Made by a program: the position numbers and the translations under genes. From positions 6,921,982 through 6,985,981 of the forward strand of contig NZ_LFJC01000003.1 of assembly GCF_002776695.1 (NCBI RefSeq): a stretch of DNA of 64,000 nucleotides. Direction: 5' to 3'. This document shows, one piece after another, positions 1 to 10,100 of the stretch. Positions within the stretch are counted from its first letter, which is position 1; every line of letters starts with the position of its first letter. The notes below the pieces were generated by a model. The model was not told the origin of the DNA and searched no databases. It was given only the letters and a program-made list of their open reading frames with translations. This stretch comes from Bradyrhizobium nitroreducens. Lineage in GTDB: Bacteria > Pseudomonadota > Alphaproteobacteria > Rhizobiales > Xanthobacteraceae.

Positions 1-1
1 C

Positions 2-331
2 ACGTTCAATTTCACCCGCTACGGCCTGCTGCACGGCAAGGTCATCAGCGTGTCGCGCGATGCGATCATCAAGGACAAGCCGCCGGGCGGGGTAGGAGTC
101 CCGAAGCAGGGTGGCGCACTCGCCGAATCGAGCGAGCCCGCCGGCCAGGAGCTGCTCTACGCCGCGCGCGTGTCGCTCGAAGGCACCAAGATGCAGGTCG
201 ACGACAAGATGGTGAACCTTGCGCCCGGCATGGCGGTGACGGTGGAGATCAAGACGGGGCAGCGAAGGATCATCGAGTACGTGATGTCGCCGTTGTTGAG
301 ATATCGGCAGGAGAGCTTGAGGGAAAGATGA
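2..331 (+). CDS. HlyD-family type I secretion adaptor, C-terminal fragment
   Basis: This is the last 109 codons of a membrane-fusion (periplasmic adaptor) protein; the 5' part lies left of the window. The frame is open from base 2. The tail 'PGMAVTVEIKTGQRRIIEYV' followed by 'SPLL' and a closing 'SLRER' is the usual C-terminus of HlyD/PrtE adaptors that link an inner-membrane ABC exporter to a TolC-type outer-membrane channel. It is the natural export partner for the RTX protein encoded just downstream at 1133. The family call is firm; the exporter ABC gene is presumably upstream, which is an inference. Confidence 0.9.
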   Translation, partial: TFNFTRYGLLHGKVISVSRDAIIKDKPPGGVGVPKQGGALAESSEPAGQELLYAARVSLEGTKMQVDDKMVNLAPGMAVTVEIKTGQRRIIEYVMSPLLRYRQESLRER

Positions 332-525
332 TGAGCGCGTTGATGAATTCAACCCGAAACAATCCTATTCAATGCGGTAGGTATCGTTGTTCCGACGCGA
401 CGGTTATTTCTTCGAAGGTAGCTTTCGCGTTGTTTTTCGTGCGTTGCAAATTCGTGTAGAACACCGAGAAATTGAGCGACAGGACCAAGAAGCAACCTTG
501 TAGTTGGACGGGAGGCTCGGTTGAC

Positions 526-1095
526 ATGAACGAATTATCGATAGCTGGTTTAGCGAGCGGGTGGATATCGATGGTAGCTCGGTGGCTAGGTGGTGGTTTA
601 GTCTGTGTCATCCTGATTTGGACGGTGACTGTGGTGCAGGCAGCCGACGGCCCGCTCACTTACTTTGCGGATGAGGCGCCTCTTGAGGTTCCGAAGTCCA
701 ATCTCCCGTCATCAACAGATCAAATCGTTGTGGCCAAGGTGCGGCTTATCGGTCCACCTGCATCTCTCCTTGGTATCGACCAATCCGGATATCCATCGCG
801 CGAAAAACCTCAGGAGCCCTTGTCGGCTATGTTGCGGGTGCTCGATGTTGTTCGTGGCAAGCGACCAGAGCAAGAGCTCGTGGGTGTTACGTTCGGTGGA
901 GGCGATCTAAGTAACACCTATGCTCTACGCCCCGGCACGCCGCGTCAGCTCGCGCAGGAATATTTTGTAGCGATGTACAAGGACGCCTTCGGGTTTCATC
1001 TTATAGGGCTTCCGGTAAGCGAGGCCCGATATCGCGAGTGGCGGCAAGAGATCACCGAGTTTGAACGGGAGCGACTCAGGTCGCTTCCGAAATAG
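526..1095 (+). CDS. Small secreted hypothetical protein preceding the RTX gene
   Basis: A 189-residue protein of unknown function. I chose the ATG at 526 because GGAGG lies about 10 bases upstream (511-516); a TTG at 472 would add 18 residues before it. Residues about 20-42 form one hydrophobic stretch (WLGGGLVCVILIWTVTVVQA) ending in an Ala-rich site, which looks like a signal peptide or an N-terminal anchor, so the rest should be periplasmic or exported. The C-terminus is charged (Arg/Glu-rich). No family is recognised. It sits between the HlyD-type adaptor and the RTX gene, with 37 bases to the RTX start, so it is probably co-transcribed with it; an accessory, chaperone or inhibitor role would be a guess. 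Confidence 0.65.
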   Translation: MNELSIAGLASGWISMVARWLGGGLVCVILIWTVTVVQAADGPLTYFADEAPLEVPKSNLPSSTDQIVVAKVRLIGPPASLLGIDQSGYPSREKPQEPLSAMLRVLDVVRGKRPEQELVGVTFGGGDLSNTYALRPGTPRQLAQEYFVAMYKDAFGFHLIGLPVSEARYREWRQEITEFERERLRSLPK

Positions 1096-1132
1096 TGACT
1101 TTCATGGAAGTCCGTCGGAAACGGGGAAGCAA

Positions 1133-4100
1133 ATGACTTGGTCGGATGTTAGCTCGAAGCTGAGATTCTGGGGCTTGGGCGAAGATGGTATGGATGGTGA
1201 ACCCAGCGTCGTGAATGGTCATTTGGCTTCCGAGCTAGGGCAACAATTGTCGCTAGGGCAAAAGAATGACATTATAAGTGCGCTCCAGGCGCTATATTCC
1301 GGTTCACAAACTGCGCGTAGCCTGCTCGATGTGGGGGCAGGCCTAAATGAGATTTGGTTTCTGCAGGGGTGGTCTAACTCTAGCATTGGGTCATTTGCGT
1401 ACCCGTCCAGCAACATAGCGGTAATTGATTTTAGCCAAGTAGCGCCGGACACCGGCTACCAATTCATGGGGAGTGATGGCCGCATTCACCTTTTGAATTT
1501 GCAGAGCCTTGTGATCCATGAACTTATTCATGCGATTTATGGCTCTCCTGACTTAGTAGATCCATTTGGTCAGCCGTACTATGGCGTCGCGGCCAGAGAG
1601 TACAACAACCCGGCGTTTGACCATATTGGCCAGACGCAGCGCTTGGCAAATACTATAATGCAAGAGATGGGGTATCCCGCAGGCTACTCCCGTGTTGGCT
1701 ATGATGCCGGCATTAACTCATATAACCAAATATACATAAATAAAGAAGTCTCGTACTCTGAAGATCAGACGATCGATATCGCTTACTTCGACTCTACTTT
1801 GAACAAGGCGCCGGATCGTCTTGATCTCTCTTTTAGAGCGGATGGCTCTCGCGATCTTCTTATGGGATTTTCTGGAGATGACTATCTCTATGGAGGCGCT
1901 GGCAACGATTATCTCTACGGCGGGGTAGGGAATGATTGGCTCTACGGAGGAAGCGGAAATGATGTCCTAAATGGGGGCGATCGTGTAACGCCAATCGCGG
2001 GTGACGGTTCGGATGTGGCGGACTATTCCGTAGGGGACAGGGGACAACTGACGAGCCACGGCGTGACGGTTGACATCGATCCGGGGCTTGTTGGTCCCGC
2101 AGACACAATGGATGGCCTTACTCCTATCATCGTCTCAGATGACGGTTACGGCGATAGTGATCGATTGTTCTCAATCGAGAAGATAAAGCTAACCAATTAC
2201 GCGGATACAGTTCGGATCGGGACGCAAGGCCTAGAGCTACTGTCGACGCTTCAAGAGATCGATGCCGGTGATAATCCGGATGATCAGCCCGACATTTTGG
2301 ACTTTTCGCAATTTGCATCCGGGATCACTCTAACAAATCTCAAGTTGGACGGCACTGACACGGATTTCAAGAATTTTGACAAGATTATCGGGACTTCTAG
2401 GGCTGACACGTTTGATTTCTCGGGAATTTCCTCAGCTAAGCTCGACGTCGTTGGTGGAGGAGGCGACGATACGATCACTTACGCTGGCAATCATGCTGGC
2501 GTATCGGTTGCGGCGACGACTGAGCCGGCAACCGCGGGTAGCGGGTCGTCGCCCAAGCTAAAGCTCTCGATAGCCGACGGGAGTGTGCTTCAGGCGTCCG
2601 AAATCGAGACCGTCAAGTTGACTGGTGCGAAGGATGCTTTGCAGGTTCAGGATGGCCTCCAGCAAGCTCCATCCAAAGTGATCTTTGATGGCGGCGATCA
2701 GGGGGAGGGAGACCGAGACGTTCTTGACTTCAGCGGGTTATCGACAGGCGTCAACCTGAAGTCAGGCGACGGCAAAATTGTCCTTGGCAATGTCAGCTTT
2801 ACAGGCTTCGAAGAAGTGAAGCTAACCTCCAAGGCGGATACGATAGAGGTTTCGGGAGGCATACAGCGGATTGATGCAGGCGATGGCGATGACACGGTCA
2901 GGAGCTCTAGCGCAGGTACGGTAATCGACCTGGGCGATGGCAACGATACTCTATGGTCGAGCGGACCTGGCACAATCGTTCATACTGGCGCCGGAAGCGA
3001 TCGGGTCGAGATATCACACAATGGCCAGCTCTTATTCGAAGACGCGAGTACGAGCGATCACATCACATATTTTGGCATAACGCTTACCGGGGGAGTGCAG
3101 TGGGGCACTGAGAGCACATACGCTTATGGCGCCCATGGCGAGCGCTATGGGCGGAATGCACAGGGTGATTTGGTAATTCTTGATGCGATGGGGAATGAAA
3201 CCTTCATCCCCGGCTTCAACTTCACGACCGACGCGTCGAGCAACCTCACGGCGGGCCTGTTCGTCATCCAGGTGACTTATCGGATCGAACGTAGCAACGG
3301 CTGGACCTCTGGGTTCGAGACGGCGGCATCAGCTCTCACGGCGATGAAGAAGATCGGCCAGGCGCTCACCGGCAAAATCCGGAGCTGGACCGACCCGTTG
3401 GTGCTGGATCTCAACGGCAACGGCGTCAATCTCTCCTCGATGGCGGGCAACAACGCCTCGTTCGATGTGGACAAGGACGGCTTTGCCGAGCGCGTCGGCT
3501 GGGTGCGCGGCGGCGACGGCATGCTGGTGCGCGATCTCAATGGCAACGGCAAGATCGACGACATCGGCGAGATGTTCGGCAACGACCAGACGCCGGGATT
3601 CACGCAGCTTGCGGGCCTGGACGGCAATCACGACGGCAAGATCAGCGCGCTGGACGACGGCCTTGCCGATTTCAACGGCGACGGCGTCGTCGACGCGAAC
3701 GACACATTCGCCACGTTGAAGGTCTGGGTCGACGCCAACGAGGACGGCAAGACCGATGCCGGCGAATTGAAGTCGCTGGCCTCGCTCGACATCGTCTCGA
3801 TCTCGACCGGATCGACCACGACCCACACCGCCGACAGCGGCAACATCATTGCCTCCACCGGGACATTCGAGCGAAGCGACGGCACCACCGGCGCCATCGG
3901 CGAGGTGCAGTTCGACACCGATAACACCCATACCACCTGGCAGGGCGACAGCTCGGTCAGTCCAGACGCGTCGACCCGCCCTGATCTCAAGGGTTTTGGC
4001 ACGCTGACCGACCTGCACGTGGCGATGACGCTTACTCCGAACCTGGTCCAGACGGTCGACGCGGCGCTGCCGTCGCTGAACACGCTCTCGCTCGCCAGCT

Positions 4101-7100
4101 TGCGCGATGCAGCCCGGACCATTCTCTACGCTTGGGCCGACGCGGTGTCGGTGCCGGCGGGAACGCCGGGCACCGAGGCGACGCAGGATTTCTGGTTCGT
4201 CGGTGACGTGACCAGGACCGGCGGCGTGGCCTATGATTTCATCGTTCAAAAGGGCGAGTATGGGACCGGGAACGTGCCCTATTACGGCTATGCGAGCGGG
4301 CAGCCGGTCTACAACTCAACGAAGACCCTCATCTATGGCCATCCAACCATCGAGGAGGTGCTGGCAAGTCCTCCGGCGCAGGGCAGCTGGACCAAGCTCA
4401 CGGCCCAGGACATCGCCTTCCTCGAGCGCTACACCGGCCTCGATCTCGGCTTCGTCATCAGCAAAAATCCGAGCGCGGACGCGATCCAGGTGGTCGCGAA
4501 CGGCCTGACCGCATCGTGGAACACCTTGAACCGGCTCGCCGTCCGTCTTGCCGCACAAGGCCCGCTGGCGCCGTTCTTCGCCGGCATCACCTACGGCGTG
4601 GCGAGTGACACGTTCCGCCCGACCACGGAACACCAGCTCGTGCCGATGCTGGAGGCGATCTTCCATGCCGCGCCGGCCACGGCGAGCGGCGCGCAGGATC
4701 TCCTCGCGCAATGGCATGACATCATCAATGTCGTGCTGCCCGATTTCCAGCGCGACAATGAGGGCCATCAGCTCACCGATGCGTTCCTGTTCCAGAACCT
4801 GGTCGGTGCCTATGAGGACGTTCCGCTCGCGATCTCGCTGCAGCAGGCGGCGTCGATCTTCGACATTGCTGCCTCCAAGATCAAGACCGGCGGCGGCACG
4901 CTCGTCGGCGACGACGGCAACACCGACCTGTTCTATCTCGACTCCACCGACCAGGTGCTCAAAGGACAGGGCGGCTCCGATGCCTATGTCGTCGGCTACA
5001 ATTTCGGGCACGACGTCATCCAGGACGTCTGGCAGGGATTGGGGCAGAACCAGGAGGACAGCCTCTGGTTCGCCCATCTCAACGTGGCGGATCTGACCTT
5101 CACCCGTGACGGGCTTGATCTCCTGATCACGCAGAACGGCACCGACAACCAGATCCGGATTGTCGACGAATTCGCGGGCCGCAGGCCGAGCCTCGTCACC
5201 GCGTTCCAGGACTTCGACAAGCAGATCGAGTTCATCAAATTCGCCGACGGCACCACCTGGGACCAGCTCGACATCGCCAGGGTGGTCGGCATGCAGTCAT
5301 ATGCGACCGACGATAACCTGATCGGCTCGCCTGACGTGGATTTCATGAATGGCGGCGCCGGCACCGATTACATGTCCGGCGGCGATTCCGGCGACCACTA
5401 CTTCTTCGGCCGCGGCTATGGTCACGATACCGTCGAGGACAGGGAGGTGTGGATCTGGCAGGCCTCGAACGATTACGTGCACTTCGGGGCGGGCATCACC
5501 GAGGATGACGTCACGTTCCAGCGCGTGGGCGTCAGCGACGATCTCCAGGCCAAGATCAACGGCACCGACGATGTGCTGACTATTACCGGTCAGTTCGGCG
5601 TCGCCTACGGCCTGTTCGACACCCATCAGGACCGCATCGAGATCTTCACCTTCGACGACGGCAGCTACATCGGCTGGGAAGACATCATCAAGGCGCTGGA
5701 TGCGGGCGCCGGAACCTCCGGCGACGACGTCATTACCGGCTTCAATTATGACGACATCCTGGATGGAGGTGCCGGTAACGACACCCTCAGCGGCGGCAAC
5801 GGCAACGATACCTATGTGTTCGGCCGCGGCTATGGTTCGGATACGATCGAGGATCGGGTCGGCTTCATCCTGAGCGGGACCGACGACACCGTGCAGTTCA
5901 AGGCCGGGATTTCCCGGAGCGACCTTGCGTTCCATCACGATGGCAACACGAGCGACCTGCGGATCACGTTCAACGGAAGCGACGACAGTCTGACCATCCG
6001 CGGCGAATTCAGCATCATCTACGGCTTTATCGCGACGGAGGAGAACAGGATCGAGACTTTCACCTTTGCCGACGGCACGGTGCTGGGATGGCACGATATC
6101 CTTGTGCAGATCGATGACGCCGCCGGGACCAGCGGCAACGACACGATCTACGGCTTCGGCTACGACGACACGCTGCAGGGCCGTGTCGGAGACGACTATC
6201 TCTACGGAAGCGCGGGCAACGACACCTACGTCTATTCCCGCGGCGACGGGCACGACACGGTCTACGATATCGCGGATGCGCAAGGACCGGAGTTCGACAC
6301 CTTGGTGCTCCACGGCATCAATCCGGGCGACGTCTCGTTTACCCGCGTCAATTACAACGACGTGGCCCTGGTGTTCGCCGAGAGCGCTCCGGGCGCGGGC
6401 GACGGCGGTTCGGTGGTGCTGCAGGGCGAGCTCGACGATTGGTTCCGTCAGGGCGTCGAGCAGGTCGTCTTCGATGATGGCACGGTCTGGACGCAGAGCG
6501 ATCTGCGCGTGAAGGTGCTGGCGCAGGCGTCAACGCCGGGCAACGACACGATCGTCGCCTTCAACACCAACGATATCATCGAGGGCGGCCGCGGCGACGA
6601 CACCATCGTCGGCAATGCCGGGGACGACACCTATATCTACACGCGCGGTGACGGCAACGACTCCATTATCGAGGTCTTCCTCGGCAATTACAGCAGCTTC
6701 GATACGCTGAAGCTCCACGGTATCGATCCCGGCGCAGTCAGCCTGGTGCGTAACTTCGAAGATCTGACGCTCGTCATCGCGGAAAGTTCGCCCGGCGCGG
6801 GCGATGGCGGCAGCATTCTCCTGAAATCCGACCTGAATGGCGGACTTGCCGCCGGCGTCGAGCAGATCGTCTTCGACGACGGCACGCTCTGGACCCAGGA
6901 CTATCTGCGGGTCCGCGTGCTGGCCGAGGCGGCCACCGATGGCAACGATGATATCGACGGCTTTCGGACCAACGATACGCTGCGCGGCGGCAAGGGAGAC
7001 GATGTTATCCACGGCGAATCCGGCGATGACACCTATGTCTACGCCCGCGGAGATGGCAATGACACGATCTACGAGGTGTGGCTCGGCAATTACAGCAGCT

Positions 7101-10100
7101 TCGACACGCTGAGGCTGCAGAACATCGTTCCATCGGCGGTTCATTTGACGCGGAACGACGCGGACATGACGCTCGTGATCGCCGAAAGCGCGCCCGGCGC
7201 CGGTGACGGAGGTTCGATCCTGCTCAAGCGCGAGCAGGGAGGTGCGGTTGAGGGCGTCGAGCAGATCGTCTTCGACGACGGCACGACATGGACCCAGGCC
7301 GATCTCCGCGCGATGTGGCTGGTGCAGGAGACCGCGTCGACGGATACGTCGATCTACGGCTTCAGCGCCGACGACACCATTGTTGCCGGCACGATCGACC
7401 GTTATTTGAACGGCTCGGGCGGACAGGACACCTACGTCTACAGCTCGTCCGGCGGCAACGTAGTGGTCGCCGACCCCAGCAATCTTCGCTCGACGCTGCA
7501 GTTCACCGACATTGCCTCGACGGACGTGACGCTGGTGCGGCCTGCCGCAAACAGCGGCGCCAACCTGCTGATCACGGTCAACAGCACTGGCAAGACCGTA
7601 ACTGTTCAGAACGAATTCGCCACGAATTGGGGCTTGCGCGCGATCACCTTCTCCGACGGAGTGAGCTGGACTCCAGATCAGGTCAAGGCGATCCTTGCCA
7701 GTGGAGATGCCGGCCTCTTCCTCTTCAGCCGCGGCGATGGCGCGGTGACCGTCAACCAGACGGTCGCCAGCATCCGGCTCGGCAACGGCATCACGGCCGA
7801 CGACATCCTGCTTCAGGCCAACGGCCGGGATCTCATCGTCAAACTGCGCGGCACTACGGACAGCATAACTGTCCCGGGGGCGCTGACCACGAACGCCTGG
7901 GGCGCTTCGAGCACGCTTGCGACGCTGAAGTTCAGCGATGGCACATCGCTGGCTCTGGGAGAGCCGAGTGCCGGCACCGGCCTGCCGCTCACGTTCACCT
8001 GGCTCGGACTGTCAAGCAACTTCAACCTGACGGGAAGCGTCTACGGTTCCAACGTCTATGAGATCTCGACCAGCGGTACGGTGAATTTCGCCAATTCGGC
8101 AGCGGTTGATGGAATCAACATCGTCAAGTACGACCGCGGCGATCAGAATCTAACTATTCAGTCCAACAATTTCGGCGGCGAACTGGACTTTGGGCCGAAT
8201 ATTACGGCTCAGGACATTTATTGGCAGGCCAACAGCTGGGGCGACCTGTTCATGAAGATCCGGGGCGATGCTGCAGACAGCATCACCATCCTGGGCGATC
8301 TGCATCTCGTCAATGGCGCCAACACCAGCGCGATCAAGACCCTGAAGTTCGGTGATGGCTCCGTGGTGGACATGACCCACGGTCCTGCCGCGTTCACGTG
8401 GCTGGGTAATACTGCGAATTTCAATGTGACCGGAAGCACCTTCGGCACCAACGTTTACGAGGTGACGGCGGCGGGCAACATCAACTTCGCAAACGCTAGC
8501 GGTGTTGGCGGTATTAACATCGTGAAGTACGATCGGGGTGCCGCAAATCTGACTGTCCAGTCCAACAACCTTGATGGCGAACTGGACCTCGGGCCAAACA
8601 TCACGGCGCAAGATATCTATTGGCAGGCCAACAGCTGGGGCGACCTGACCATGAAGATCCGGGGTGATGCTGCGGACAGCATCAATATCCTGGCCGATCT
8701 TCATCTGGTGAATGGTGCCAACACCAGCGCGGTCAAGACGTTGAAGTTCAGCGACGGCTCCGTGGTGGATATGACCCACGGGCCGACGGCGTTCACATGG
8801 CTTGGTAACACCGCGAATTTCAACGTGACCGGAACGACTTTCGGCACCAACGTTTATGAGGTGACCGCCGCCGGAAACATCAATTTCGCCGACGCTAGCA
8901 CTGTCGGCGGGATCAACATCGTCAAGTACGACCGGGGCGCCGCGAACCTGACGGTCCAGTCCAACAACTTCAACGGCGAACTGGACCTTGGGGCGAGTAT
9001 CACGGCTCAGGACATTTATTGGCAGGCCAACGGCTGGGGCGACCTGACCATGAAGATCCGGGGCGATGCTACGGACAGCATCAATATCCTCTCCGATTTG
9101 CATCTGGTGAATGGTGTCAATACCAGCGCGATCAAGTCGTTGAAATTCAGCGACGGCACTGTTCTGGATATGACCCACGGTCCCGGCGCTTTCACGTGGC
9201 TCGGCAACACCGCAAACTTCAATGTGACCGGTACCACCTTTGGCACGAATGTCTATGAGGTCACGGCCGGCGGCACCGTCAATTTCGCCAATGCCAGCGC
9301 GGTCGGTGGCATCAACATCGTCAAGTACGATCGGGGTGCGGAAAACCTGATCGTCCAGTCCAATAACTTGAATGGCGAGCTGGACCTCGGGCCGGGCATC
9401 GGAATGCAAGACGTTTACTGGCAGGTCAACAGCTGGGGCGACCTGACCATGAAGATTCGAGGCGATGCGGCGGATAGCATCAATATCTTGGGCGATCTGC
9501 ATGTTACCAACGGTGTCGTGACCAGCGCGATCAAGACCCTGAAGTTCAGCGATGGCGCCGTTCTGGACCTGAGCCAGGGGCCGTCCGCGTTCACCTGGAT
9601 CGGCACAGCCAATAACTACAATCTGGTTGGCAGCAACATCCGCTCGAATGTTTTCGAGATCACCCAAGGCAACGGTTCGATCACGTTCGGCAATGCGAGC
9701 AACGGCGGGGACGGCAATAATACGATTCGGTATGATCTGGGCGACGGGCTCGCCGATGTTCAGCTCAACGGCGGCAAGGGCATCATTGCATTTGGCAGCA
9801 ACGTGTCGGCACAGGACGTCATCCTTGGGTCGAATAGCGCCGGCGATCTGATCGTCAAATTCCGCAACGATACGACTGATGCGATCACGATCCACAATGA
9901 TCTCGTGTTCGGCAACGTCAATTCCTACGGAATCAGCGCCATCCAGTTCGCGGACGGGACGGCGTGGGACTACACGTTCATTGCGTCGAACGCCTGGATC
10001 AGAGGCACTGCGGGTAACGACTCGATTACCCTGCCGGCGAACGCTGCCATCGTCGATGCCGGCGCCGGAGACGATACGTTCAGCGTCTCGGGGAATGGCT

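Noticed and set aside
328-459. 43-codon frame overlapping the HlyD stop (ATGA)
   Set aside because: Overlap looks operon-like, but the peptide has no hydrophobic or conserved feature and there is no ribosome site.
3329-4249. Antisense open frame of 306 codons
   Set aside because: Composition (Arg/Val/Gly-rich) is that of a GC-rich shadow of the RTX gene.
7994-9589. CRISPR-like or satellite array
   Set aside because: The repeats are 399 bp, in-frame and protein-coding with no spacers.
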